IMG/VR virus record: IMGVR_UViG_3300007735_000481
Location: 1 to 22,004 of that record
Reading direction: 5' to 3' (one strand)
DNA length: 22,004 bases
DNA from: a virus
Shown: in pieces, positions 1 through 7,448 of the stretch
Layout: every line of letters begins with the position of its first letter
How positions within the stretch are numbered: the first letter of the stretch is position 1
Made by a program: the position numbers and the translations under genes
Notes under the pieces: model-generated
The model's input: the letters and a program-made list of their open reading frames with translations, nothing else
Databases searched by the model: none
What the model was told of the DNA's origin: nothing

Positions 1-2
1 AT

Positions 3-767
3 GTGGCTGCTTCCGTCTTACTACAAGGCAGGAATGTTCTCTACATCACTCTTGAAATGGCAGAGGAACGTATTGCTGAAAGAATTGATGCAAACCTTCT
101 GAACATTCCTATTCAACAACTTAATGAATTGCCCAAACAAATGTTTGAGACAAAGGTGAATAGTCTTGCAAAGAAAACACAAGGTACATTTATCATTAAG
201 GAGTATCCAACTGCATCTGCACATTCGGGACACTTTAAGGCACTTCTAAATGAGTTGGCACTTAAGAAATCATTCAGACCTCATATTATCTTTATTGACT
301 ATTTGAATATTTGTTCTTCATCAAGATTTAAAGGTGGTAGTAACATCAACTCTTACACACTTGTAAAGTCAATCGCAGAAGAACTTCGTGGACTTGCTGT
401 GGAGTTTAATGTGCCAATTGTTTCTGCGACACAGACTACTCGGAGTGGTTTTGGTTCTTCTGATGTAGAACTAACCGATACTTCAGAATCCTTTGGACTT
501 CCTGCGACTGCCGATCTTATGTTTGCTCTCATATCCACAGAAGAACTTGAGAATCTTGGGCAGATATTAGTCAAGCAACTTAAAAACCGATATAATGACC
601 CAACAGTCAATAAAAGATTTGTTGTTGGTATTGATCGTGCCAAAATGAGACTTTATGATGTAGAGCAAGATGCTCAAAAAGATATACTTGACTCTAGTAA
701 AGAAGATGAGTATAATGATGAAGAACAAAGAAAACCTAAAAAATCATTTGAGGGATTTAAGTTTTGA
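3..767 (+). CDS. 41: Replicative DNA helicase gp41, C-terminal part (cut by window edge)
   Basis: This is the RecA-like motor half of the T4-type replicative helicase, which unwinds the lagging-strand template and works with primase gp61. The reading frame is open to the left edge, so the N-terminal domain and Walker A loop lie outside the window. What is visible: the segment NVLYITLEMAEERIAERIDA matches the T4 gp41 region after Walker A; RPHIIFIDYLN is the Walker B strand; SATQTTRSGFG is the following helicase motif. The tail is acidic then basic and ends in SFEGFKF. The GTG at position 3 is not a real start. The stop overlaps the next gene by 4 bases. Identification by motif pattern and gene context is strong. 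Confidence 0.93.
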   Translation: MAASVLLQGRNVLYITLEMAEERIAERIDANLLNIPIQQLNELPKQMFETKVNSLAKKTQGTFIIKEYPTASAHSGHFKALLNELALKKSFRPHIIFIDYLNICSSSRFKGGSNINSYTLVKSIAEELRGLAVEFNVPIVSATQTTRSGFGSSDVELTDTSESFGLPATADLMFALISTEELENLGQILVKQLKNRYNDPTVNKRFVVGIDRAKMRLYDVEQDAQKDILDSSKEDEYNDEEQRKPKKSFEGFKF

Positions 768-991
768 ATTATTATTCTGTGTTTGATAAAAATGGTAAAA
801 AAATTTCTGATTGTGCAAGTATAACTGATGCTATAATGCTGGTCGAACTTGGAGAAAACAGAACATATCGTCAAATTAAAAATATTAATCCAGAAACTGT
901 AAATATCTCTTGTATAAAATTAGCAGATGATTTACAACTTTCCAAACAAAAAATTCTACCCCAATCCGAATTAGAACCTTTTATTGTATGA
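764..991 (+). CDS. Small hypothetical protein, TTG start
   Basis: A 75-residue protein of unknown function with no recognisable domain. It sits between gp41 and mazG and overlaps both by 4 bases, so translational coupling is likely. The start chosen is TTG at 764, which overlaps the gp41 stop (TTGA). A GAGGG at 750-754 is well placed as a ribosome-binding site 9 bases upstream, and no ATG lies in the early part of the frame. The N-terminus (NYYSVFDKNGKKI) looks like a short beta hairpin. The overlaps on both sides support a genuine gene in the nucleotide/replication operon. Confidence 0.72.
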   Translation: MNYYSVFDKNGKKISDCASITDAIMLVELGENRTYRQIKNINPETVNISCIKLADDLQLSKQKILPQSELEPFIV

Positions 992-1416
992 CTACCGAAA
1001 ATCAATCAAAAACCATCGACACAAAAAAATATATTGAATTCGTTCGTGAGACTACAAGTCCCGCAAGTAGTGATTTCGCAGCACTTCTTGCTCGCATGAC
1101 TGAACTTGAAGTTCAGAATGATGCTGATATTCCTCGTCTTATGACTGCTGCATTTGGTATGAGTGCCGAGGCAGGTGAGTTCACCGAAGTTGTAAAGAAG
1201 ATTATTCTTCAGGGTAAACCTTATAATGAAGAAAATGTATTTCACCTAAAGAGAGAACTCGGTGATATCTGTTGGTATATCGCACAAGCCTGTATGGCAC
1301 TTGATACTAACTTTGAGGAAGTCTTACAAATGAACTTTGAGAAACTTTCGGCAAGATACCCAGAAGGAACTTTTGATGTGTTCCGAAGTGAAAATAGGGT
1401 CAAAGGAGATTTATAA
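988..1416 (+). CDS. mazG: MazG-type nucleotide pyrophosphohydrolase
   Basis: A 142-residue all-alpha NTP pyrophosphatase. MazG enzymes cut (d)NTPs to (d)NMPs and pyrophosphate with Mg2+. The metal-binding signature ExxE...ExxD is visible as E61-x2-E64 in SAEAGEFTEVV and E90-x2-D93 in KRELGDICWY. Cyanophage MazG is a known auxiliary gene; proposed roles are hydrolysis of dGTP/dCTP, which adjusts the pool to an AT-rich phage genome, or modulation of ppGpp. Which applies here cannot be seen from sequence. The ATG overlaps the previous stop (ATGA). A terminator follows directly, so mazG ends the gp41 transcription unit. Confidence 0.93.
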   Translation: MTTENQSKTIDTKKYIEFVRETTSPASSDFAALLARMTELEVQNDADIPRLMTAAFGMSAEAGEFTEVVKKIILQGKPYNEENVFHLKRELGDICWYIAQACMALDTNFEEVLQMNFEKLSARYPEGTFDVFRSENRVKGDL

Positions 1417-1425
1417 AATATTCAC

Positions 1426-1449
1426 TTCCCTCTTCTGGGAATTTTTTTT
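1426..1449 (+). terminator. Rho-independent terminator after mazG
   Basis: Stem TTCCC (1426-1430) / GGGAA (1437-1441), loop TCTTCT, followed by a run of eight T. It closes the gp41-mazG unit and runs straight into a late promoter. Confidence 0.8.
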
Positions 1450-1456
1450 ATAAATA
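1449..1456 (+). promoter_or_regulatory. T4-type late promoter TATAAATA
   Basis: An exact match to the T4 late promoter consensus recognised by gp55-RNA polymerase, overlapping the T-tract of the preceding terminator and ending 20 bases before the ATG at 1476. The same motif recurs 20-33 bases before several other genes in the window. Confidence 0.8.
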
Positions 1457-1475
1457 AAAGAAAGTATTTGTAAAA

Positions 1476-2228
1476 ATGGACGCACAAGATTTTCGCAATC
1501 TACAAGAAGCATACATTGGTGTTTATGATTATGATATTAGAGAAAAATTGGAATTCGAGTCTTGGGTAAATAATCTTCTTGAAGAAGGATATGACCTGAG
1601 CGATTATACTTGGGAAGAGATGTATGAGAATTATATTCAACTTGATGAAGCAATCTATAGTGAAAAGGGTAAAGCAAAAGCAGCAGAAATGATTGCCAAG
1701 CGTTCTACACCTTCAGGTAGAGCAAAGTCAGGTAAAGGTGCTAATGTTGCTCAAATCAGACAAATTCGTGGTTCTGGTAGAGGACGCTTTGATAGGGAAG
1801 GTCTGGGTGGAACTCCAATGACTCCAACCATGGCTAAAAATCCAATTAAGAAACAGAATTATGATGGAACTGGAAACAAAGCAGCAAGAAGAGCAGCAGC
1901 ACTCAACAACTCTTATGACCTCTACGACATCATCCTCTCACACCTTCTTGATGAAGGATATGCTGATACACAAGAAGCAGCACTTGCTATTATGGGAAAT
2001 ATGAGTGAAGAGTGGTCACAGAGTATTATTAGTGAAGGTCCAAACTACGATAAAAATCGTCAAAGAGCAGCAAAAAGAGCAGCAGAAAGAAATGAGGCCA
2101 GAAAAAGAGGACAGACAGGTAATGTTCCTGGTATAGGTTATGTATCCCCAAGACCAGAAAGAGAAACCTATAGAGATGCTGCTGGGGTAGAACGTCATAC
2201 ATCTGGTGCTAGAATGCCCCAAAAATAA
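1476..2228 (+). CDS. Hypothetical late protein, probably virion-associated
   Basis: A 250-residue hydrophilic protein with no domain I can name. The N-terminus MDAQDFRNLQEAYIGVYDYD resembles starts of other cyanophage structural-cluster proteins and contains LQE-A, which fits the (I/L)-x-E cleavage rule of T4-type prohead protease. Residues about 45-60 and 148-175 carry related short helices with LLEEGYDL and LLDEGYAD. The middle and C-terminal parts are rich in Arg, Lys, Gly and Ala (KAARRAAA, RAAKRAAERNEARKRG), suggesting a disordered nucleic-acid-binding tail. It is expressed from TATAAATA at 1449. A virion role is inferred from promoter class and neighbours. Confidence 0.82.
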   Translation: MDAQDFRNLQEAYIGVYDYDIREKLEFESWVNNLLEEGYDLSDYTWEEMYENYIQLDEAIYSEKGKAKAAEMIAKRSTPSGRAKSGKGANVAQIRQIRGSGRGRFDREGLGGTPMTPTMAKNPIKKQNYDGTGNKAARRAAALNNSYDLYDIILSHLLDEGYADTQEAALAIMGNMSEEWSQSIISEGPNYDKNRQRAAKRAAERNEARKRGQTGNVPGIGYVSPRPERETYRDAAGVERHTSGARMPQK

Positions 2229-2234
2229 TAAGTG

Positions 2235-2432
2235 ATGAAAACCTATCATCAGTTCTCTGAAGATATTGAGCAACGTAGAATAGAACTACAACAAAGGTCA
2301 AGAGACCAAATGCAGAGGTTTAAAGAGAAATCTAAAGCCTATGTGGATGCTCAAAGGCAGAGAACTTCTGATGCTGATGACCGTAAAAAATTCAAAGATG
2401 AAATTAAAAGAGAACTGAGAGATGAAAGATAA
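2235..2432 (+). CDS. Small charged helical protein with T4 internal-protein-like N-terminus
   Basis: A 65-residue protein, highly charged and predicted to be one long helix (EQRRIELQQRSRDQMQRFKEK...). A GTG lies directly before the ATG at 2235; I choose the ATG because the resulting start MKTYHQFSEDIE closely matches the T4 capsid-targeting sequence of internal proteins (MKTYQEFIAEA, from memory). In T4 that peptide directs proteins into the prohead and is removed by protease gp21. This suggests, but does not prove, an internal head protein. It begins 6 bases after the previous stop and shares its late promoter. Confidence 0.75.
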   Translation: MKTYHQFSEDIEQRRIELQQRSRDQMQRFKEKSKAYVDAQRQRTSDADDRKKFKDEIKRELRDER

Positions 2433-2434
2433 AT

Positions 2435-2442
2435 TCTAAATA
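2435..2442 (+). promoter_or_regulatory. Late-promoter-like TCTAAATA
   Basis: A one-base variant of TATAAATA, ending 23 bases before the ATG at 2466. The same variant occurs at 7021-7028 before another gene start, so it may be a weaker functional late promoter. Confidence 0.45.
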
Positions 2443-2465
2443 ATTGAAATGTTTTAAAAGAAGTC

Positions 2466-3887
2466 ATGGCTTTTACTCCAAGAACAGATCACAAGGAGTC
2501 CTTACAAGCTTTGGCCATGGCTTTAAGACAAAATAAAGGTTCAGATATTGAATCTATTGAACTTGCCCAGGCAATGCAAGGACTTGTATCTATTTCCCCC
2601 AATATAAAAAATAGTTGCATAATTGAATATTCAAAAATGGAAAGAGATTTTAATGTTTGGGTAAATTCTGGCGCACAAGATTGGATAGACTCTTCTGTGT
2701 GGATTGCTAATGCTGCTTACCAAAAGTATTGTTCTTCTGGAAATTATAATTTTTATAGACAAGATTTTGTTCCAGGATTTAAAGGGACTTACAATAAAAT
2801 AAGGAATAAAATTAAAAAAAATGCAAGTAGTTCTGTGTTAAAAAAAATGTATAGTGTGGTTGGGATGAGTGAAGATAAATGGAATCCCGCAGATATTATA
2901 GCTATTAAATCCAGAAACGCATCCTCTACATTAAAATTATTGGAAAATTTTGATGCTTCAAAAGTATCAAAAGAATCCAAAGAAATTAGAGATCAAAATA
3001 AAAAAATGAATTTATCTGGTAATGGTGGAAAAACAATTCATGTTATGGAAGATCTTGATGAAATGTATGAGTATAATAAATTAATACATGATTTATTTGA
3101 AAAAAAAGAGTGTATAGGAATTTCTTTAAAAAAAGCAACATCAAAATCAGTTAAAATGGTAGAGATTGATCATAAGGATACTGGAGGAATAAAGAAAGCA
3201 CTTAATATTAAAGTTGATATTACTAAAGTTTTGTATAGTGATTCTAATCAAAAGTGTATAGTGGAATTTGAAGTTTCTGGAGAGAAAGGACAATATTTGG
3301 ATATACGTGGATTTGAAAGTAGTAACAAGATTGCGGATGTACAAGTTCAACTTTCAAAAAAAGGAAGTTCTGCTGCCCATGGAAAAATTACTTTACCTGT
3401 CATTTCAATTATAACAAAAATGAGTAAAGGTAGAAGTTCTTTTTCTGCAATGAATGCTAAAAAAAGATCAATGTTTAAATCTTTAAATAGTAGCTCTATT
3501 CATAATTTTACAGATTGGAAAGTTTTTGATGATTATGTAAAAAATCCAACCAAACTTGCTGTTGATATGAATAAATGGTCTGAGTACATTCAATGGTTGT
3601 CTAAAAATAGACATGAATCTGTTTCTGTTATTAATGAAATTAAGAAAATGTTGAAAAATAAAACAAATGGAGTTTTTGATGCTGCAAAATATTTAAAACA
3701 TAAAGTTCAATCTTATGAAGTTGGATTTTTGTTGGACACAGAACAAAATCAAATAAAAGAATATATTAAAGAAAATATAATCAAATCAATAATATCTTAT
3801 GCTGGATCAAAGGGTATGGTTATTTTTAATGATTCTAAAGCTACTGCTTTTATGGTAAGCAGCACTTATGTAAAATGTGGTGGTTAA
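2466..3887 (+). CDS. Hypothetical protein with possible PD-(D/E)XK-like motifs
   Basis: A 473-residue protein, noticeably more AT-rich and lysine/serine-rich than its neighbours, which suggests later acquisition. I do not recognise a named family. Residues 139-144 (WNPADI) followed by GISLKK at 218-223 resemble the P-x-D ... (S/E)-x-K core of PD-(D/E)XK nuclease-fold proteins. The spacing is long but possible, and the second acidic position is replaced by Ser, so catalysis is doubtful. The rest is mixed alpha/beta, with a basic Ser/Lys-rich stretch at about 310-345. No signal peptide or membrane segment. The start ATG lies downstream of TCTAAATA. Confidence 0.8.
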   Translation: MAFTPRTDHKESLQALAMALRQNKGSDIESIELAQAMQGLVSISPNIKNSCIIEYSKMERDFNVWVNSGAQDWIDSSVWIANAAYQKYCSSGNYNFYRQDFVPGFKGTYNKIRNKIKKNASSSVLKKMYSVVGMSEDKWNPADIIAIKSRNASSTLKLLENFDASKVSKESKEIRDQNKKMNLSGNGGKTIHVMEDLDEMYEYNKLIHDLFEKKECIGISLKKATSKSVKMVEIDHKDTGGIKKALNIKVDITKVLYSDSNQKCIVEFEVSGEKGQYLDIRGFESSNKIADVQVQLSKKGSSAAHGKITLPVISIITKMSKGRSSFSAMNAKKRSMFKSLNSSSIHNFTDWKVFDDYVKNPTKLAVDMNKWSEYIQWLSKNRHESVSVINEIKKMLKNKTNGVFDAAKYLKHKVQSYEVGFLLDTEQNQIKEYIKENIIKSIISYAGSKGMVIFNDSKATAFMVSSTYVKCGG

Positions 3888-3923
3888 ATAAAACAAATAA
3901 ATAAAAGTATATCAAAACACAAT

Positions 3924-5246
3924 ATGAAGAAGTTTTTCCAATTTCTATCTGAAGCAACGGAATCACAGGCATCATCACAGGCAAGAAAACTTGGACTCAA
4001 AAGTGATGGTCACGGTGGATGGGTGGATTCTCGTGGAGAATTTGTTGCAAAAACAGAAAAGGGAAAATTAAAGTTTTATAATCAAAGACAAAAAACGGGA
4101 GAAAAAGATCCTGATCAGATTAGAACTCCTACAAATCAACAAGTCGCAGCAACACAGGTCAAAGCACCAGTAGCACCACCGGCACCAGAATCAAAGGCAA
4201 AGACACCACCAGAAGAAGACCAAAAAGAAGATGGAAAAACTCTGACGATTGTATTTGGTCGTTTTAATCCACCAACAATCGGACACGAAAAACTTCTCAA
4301 GGCAGCAGATAAAGCATCAACAGGAGGAGATCTAAAAATATATCCTTCCAGAACTCAAGACGCAAAGAAAAATCCTTTGGATCCGGATACAAAAATTTCT
4401 GTAATGAGAAAAATATTTCCAAAGTTTGACGAAAGAATCATAAACGACTCAAAGATGAAATCAATCTTTGATGTTCTTATTAATGCAAATGATGAAGGAT
4501 ATTCAAATGTAAATATTGTTGTTGGTTCTGATCGTCAGGCAGAGTTTGATAATCTCGCACAAAAGTATAATGGAGACCTTTATAACTTTGATTTAATAAA
4601 TGTGATTTCTGCAGGTATGAGAGATGCCGATGCTGCAGGAACAGAAGGTATGTCTGCATCTAAAATGAGAAAGGCAGTAATGGACGGAGATTTTGAGTCA
4701 TTTCGTAAAGGAACTCCAAAGTCATTAGACGATGGAGAAGCAAAGAATCTTTTTAATGCAGTTCGTCAAGGAATGGGTATAAAGAGTTCAAAGGTTAAAA
4801 AGGAATCATATTGTCTCTGGGAGATTGCTCCAAAGTTTGATATGAGAAATCTTCGTGAAAATTATGTAAAAGAAAAAATCTATAAACTTGGTGATATTGT
4901 AGAGAACTTAAATACTGGTCTGGTTGGTAAAATTACTCGTAGAGGTACCAATCATTTGATTTGTGTTACCGAACAGGACTATATGTTTAAGTCCTGGATA
5001 AAGGATGTAATGGAATATACAGAAACAAAAATGAGCAGAAAGCAAAGACTTCCAGGAAAACCAAATACTCTTGTCGGCACCTCTGGGTATTTTAAGTATG
5101 TTGCAGATATGACTCCGGGATTTGAAAAAGGTGATAATACAAATCTACAACACGGAGCAAAACCTTATAAAGGTTATAGTAATGTAAAAGAATTCATAAA
5201 TAAATATAGAAAAATAAAAGAAAGCACTTATTCTAATGTCTCATAA
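3924..5246 (+). CDS. Cytidylyltransferase-like nucleotidyltransferase with capsid-targeting-like N-terminus
   Basis: A 440-residue multidomain protein. Residues 1-11 ([11 protein letters not shown]) resemble the T4 capsid-targeting peptide, with L-S-E as a possible prohead-protease site. Residues 16-55 form a small conserved-looking module ([20 protein letters not shown]). A Pro/Ala-rich linker leads to a nucleotidyltransferase domain at about 105-285. This domain has [10 protein letters not shown] (112-121, the HxGH-type ATP-binding motif), VVGSDR (199-204) and [10 protein letters not shown] (243-252), equivalent to the ISxTxxR motif. The family includes NMN adenylyltransferase and phosphopantetheine adenylyltransferase; the substrate here is unknown. 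Residues about 320-365 look like a small KOW/SH3-type barrel ([18 protein letters not shown]). Its 3' end overlaps the next gene by 11 bases. Confidence 0.88.
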   Translation: MKKFFQFLSEATESQASSQARKLGLKSDGHGGWVDSRGEFVAKTEKGKLKFYNQRQKTGEKDPDQIRTPTNQQVAATQVKAPVAPPAPESKAKTPPEEDQKEDGKTLTIVFGRFNPPTIGHEKLLKAADKASTGGDLKIYPSRTQDAKKNPLDPDTKISVMRKIFPKFDERIINDSKMKSIFDVLINANDEGYSNVNIVVGSDRQAEFDNLAQKYNGDLYNFDLINVISAGMRDADAAGTEGMSASKMRKAVMDGDFESFRKGTPKSLDDGEAKNLFNAVRQGMGIKSSKVKKESYCLWEIAPKFDMRNLRENYVKEKIYKLGDIVENLNTGLVGKITRRGTNHLICVTEQDYMFKSWIKDVMEYTETKMSRKQRLPGKPNTLVGTSGYFKYVADMTPGFEKGDNTNLQHGAKPYKGYSNVKEFINKYRKIKESTYSNVS

Positions 5247-6465
5247 TATTCTTAACGATATTTCAAAGGTTTATTTGGAGCAGGTTGCCGTTGATGAGGG
5301 CAAAGTAGAACTCAAGCAAAGAAACAAAAATGAGATGCAACGCAAGGCAGGAAACCTTGGTCGTGAAGTAGTTTCTACTCCTAAAACTAAAAAGTATGCA
5401 GCAAAGAGAGATGCTGCTATGAATAGAATGGTAAAACTTGTATCTACAATTGCTAGTGATGATGAGAGAAAAAGATTTGATAGGATGCCCACCAGAGAAG
5501 AGTTTGTTGATGAAGCAAAGAAAAAACCAATGGTGAAGGTTTCGGTTCCACCAGAAAAACTTGGATATACAATTGCTGATATTGGACCTGGTGGAAAAGA
5601 GTATAATGTAAAAACTTATGGTTCTATGAAGAAAGAAGCACTAGACCCAGTAGGAAAAGAAGATGCTGATATTGATAATGATGGTGATACCGATAAGTCA
5701 GATAAGTATCTTCACAATCGTCGCAAAGTAGTTGGTAAGGCAATCTCAAAGAAGAAAGTAAAGGAAGGTTTCTCAAACTGGAGAAATGACCTTGCCGAAG
5801 TAATGGATGATATTGAGGCAGCAAAAAAAGTTGAAGAAAAAAAAAATATAAAAAACAAAATCACGATTAATCCAACAATCAAAGATTCTGTAGAAAATCT
5901 TGGTGGAACTCTGCTTGAAATTGTTGAACTTGATGAGTTGGATTATATTGTTGAAAATGTTTATACTGAACTTTTGGATGACGGATATGATGAGGATGAA
6001 ATTGAAGAGGCACTTGAATATGCTCTAACAGAAGCAAAGGTTACTTTTGGACACGATACTCCGACCACAGAAAAGAAAAAGCAAGGACTTTTAGGAACAG
6101 CAAAAAAATATCTTTCTAACCTTAAGAAGTCGGCAAAACAAGCAGTCGCAACAGGAGCAAGAAAAGTTGCAAGGGGTGCTCTGGGTGTTGCTCGTAAAAT
6201 GGAAGGTGGAGACACTACTCCAAGTCCTGCACAGACAAAACCCAGATCTGCATCAACATATCGTGGTGCAGGTGCAGGAACCAAGGAAAGAGTAAGTAGT
6301 GGTTCTTATACCCCACCCACTCAAAAGAAGGCAAAACCAGCACCAAAACCAGTTTCTGATCCGGAAGGAACATCAACACCAAAAGCAAAGGCAAAACGAG
6401 CACCAAAAAGAAAAAGATGTAAACGTGAGGATCTGATTGCTTCTATTCAGAATGATCAAAGGTAG
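5236..6465 (+). CDS. Lysine-rich late protein with EF-hand loop; amber stop splits it from the next frame
   Basis: A 409-residue, very basic, low-complexity protein. The N-terminus ([13 protein letters not shown]) is typical of cyanophage structural-cluster proteins. Residues 145-156 form a canonical 12-position calcium loop ([12 protein letters not shown], Asp at 1, 3, 5, 9 and 12, Gly at 6). Residues about 220-268 are an acidic helical region with [15 protein letters not shown]. The C-terminal third is Ala/Lys/Pro-rich, like a disordered nucleic-acid-binding tail. The frame ends at TAG 6463-6465 and stays open in the same frame for a further 179 codons. A virion role is inferred from context only. 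Confidence 0.83.
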   Translation: MSHNILNDISKVYLEQVAVDEGKVELKQRNKNEMQRKAGNLGREVVSTPKTKKYAAKRDAAMNRMVKLVSTIASDDERKRFDRMPTREEFVDEAKKKPMVKVSVPPEKLGYTIADIGPGGKEYNVKTYGSMKKEALDPVGKEDADIDNDGDTDKSDKYLHNRRKVVGKAISKKKVKEGFSNWRNDLAEVMDDIEAAKKVEEKKNIKNKITINPTIKDSVENLGGTLLEIVELDELDYIVENVYTELLDDGYDEDEIEEALEYALTEAKVTFGHDTPTTEKKKQGLLGTAKKYLSNLKKSAKQAVATGARKVARGALGVARKMEGGDTTPSPAQTKPRSASTYRGAGAGTKERVSSGSYTPPTQKKAKPAPKPVSDPEGTSTPKAKAKRAPKRKRCKREDLIASIQNDQR

Positions 6466-6504
6466 ATTGATGAAAAGTCACTAAGCAAAGCCCAACAACG
6501 TTTT

Positions 6505-7002
6505 ATGGGTATGGTTTATGCAACAAAAAGTGGTGAAATGAAAGCACCATCACCAGAAGTTGCATCTGCTGCTGCAGGAATGACTACGAAACAAGCAAAG
6601 GATTTTGCAAAGACCAAGCACAAAGGACTTCCAGAGAAGAAAGTTTCGGAACAAATGCTTCCTGAACCCACCACAGAACCAGTAAATTCTATGGTAGACA
6701 AAAAAACAGAACTTCTGGACAAGTCTAAGATTGCTAACCTAAAAATGATTCAGCAAAAAAAGCAGCAAATTGATCGTCAAAAACTTCAAATGCAGAAGTC
6801 TGGAAAACTTCCTTTAGAAGCATCTTATCAACCAGAAGGTGAGCAGATTTCTGAAGTAGAACGACAAGATAATACAAAAATGTTTGTTGATAGAGTAAAT
6901 GCAATGAACACTCCTGCGTTTGAAAAGGGGTGGAAAAATTCTCCCAGTAATCCTAATAGTCCTAACTATGACTCTAAAAAAGTTATGCATCCTAAAAAAT
7001 AG
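6505..7002 (+). CDS. DUF3008-like protein, probably the C-terminal part of the preceding gene
   Basis: The first ATG is at 6505, giving 165 residues, but the conserved motif starts earlier. Codons 6466-6504 read IDEKSLSKAQQRF and run straight into MGMVYATKSGEMKAPSPEV, forming the SKAQQRFMGMVYA signature I know from DUF3008-type domains. This stretch lies in the same frame as the upstream gene, separated only by the amber codon at 6463. Either the protein is made by readthrough, it begins at a rare codon such as ATT 6466, or the upstream gene has been broken by a nonsense mutation. The rest is Lys/Gln-rich and hydrophilic, with a coiled-coil-like section at about 70-100. Function unknown. Confidence 0.72.
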   Translation: MGMVYATKSGEMKAPSPEVASAAAGMTTKQAKDFAKTKHKGLPEKKVSEQMLPEPTTEPVNSMVDKKTELLDKSKIANLKMIQQKKQQIDRQKLQMQKSGKLPLEASYQPEGEQISEVERQDNTKMFVDRVNAMNTPAFEKGWKNSPSNPNSPNYDSKKVMHPKK

Positions 7003-7020
7003 TTAAAATTAGGTAAAATC

Positions 7021-7028
7021 TCTAAATA
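7021..7028 (+). promoter_or_regulatory. Late-promoter-like TCTAAATA
   Basis: The same variant as at 2435-2442, ending 25 bases before the ATG at 7054. Possible weak late promoter. Confidence 0.4.
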
Positions 7029-7053
7029 GAATTGTTGTAATAGGATTTTTAAA

Positions 7054-7227
7054 ATGGCAAACGTAGTAAATTTAATCAAACCAATTTTGTTTCAGTTTCT
7101 CAATTCCTGCCAAGTAAAAAAACTGGTTGTAGATTTGATTGATCGTTATGTAAAGACAACCGATAATGACATTGATAATGTAATTGCCTCTACCGTAAGA
7201 GTTGCTCTTCTGAAGAACTGTAAGTGA
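7054..7227 (+). CDS. Small hypothetical protein (57 aa)
   Basis: ATG at 7054 encodes a 57-residue mixed helical protein beginning MANVVNLIKPILFQF and ending VRVALLKNCK. An amphipathic helix repeat (LVVDLIDRYVKTTDND) is visible. Support for a real gene comes from the TCTAAATA site upstream, the tight 4-base overlap (GTGA) with the next small gene and the terminator after the pair. No family is recognised. Confidence 0.65.
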   Translation: MANVVNLIKPILFQFLNSCQVKKLVVDLIDRYVKTTDNDIDNVIASTVRVALLKNCK

Positions 7228-7376
7228 TTACTTGCTTTCTCACAAATTGGGGATTCACAGTTGCCTTTGGACTGTTATTCTCCCTATCAGAATACATTGG
7301 GCAAAATCAAAATATAAAGGCAAATAGTGTTTATCAATTTGTCAGAAATGTTTTGATGATTATTGCAAAAAAATAA
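7224..7376 (+). CDS. Small membrane protein, GTG start (50 aa)
   Basis: GTG at 7224 overlaps the preceding stop codon and encodes about 50 residues with one hydrophobic segment (WGFTVAFGLLFSLSEYIG), followed by a polar part and a lysine end (MIIAKK). The likely product is a small inner-membrane protein of unknown role. The start is chosen by the coupled GTGA overlap; there is no ATG in the first half. A terminator begins directly after the TAA, which supports the gene end. Confidence 0.6.
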   Translation: MITCFLTNWGFTVAFGLLFSLSEYIGQNQNIKANSVYQFVRNVLMIIAKK

Positions 7377-7409
7377 AGAGACTCTCAAATTAACGAGGTC
7401 TCTTTTTTT
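7377..7409 (+). terminator. Rho-independent terminator
   Basis: Stem AGAGAC (7377-7382) / GTCTCT (7398-7403), extended inward by CTC/GAG across a bulged T, followed by a T-tract. It ends the 7054-7376 pair and runs into the next late promoter, the same terminator-promoter fusion as at 1426-1456. Confidence 0.82.
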
Positions 7410-7416
7410 ATAAATA
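7409..7416 (+). promoter_or_regulatory. T4-type late promoter TATAAATA
   Basis: Exact late consensus overlapping the end of the terminator T-tract, 32 bases before the ATG at 7449. Confidence 0.78.
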
Positions 7417-7448
7417 CTTTTTAGATTAACGAATTATAGGTAAAAAGA

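Noticed and set aside
5961-6406. Minus-strand open frames opposite the lysine/proline-rich gene
   Set aside because: They arise from the biased Lys/Ala/Pro codons of the plus-strand gene and have no ribosome-binding sites or sensible composition.
6463-6465. Genome-wide recoding of TAG as a sense codon
   Set aside because: TAG ends several other convincing genes here (for example at 7002, 8600, 8775 and 14666) and no tRNA with a CTA anticodon is present, so only a local event at 6463 is plausible.
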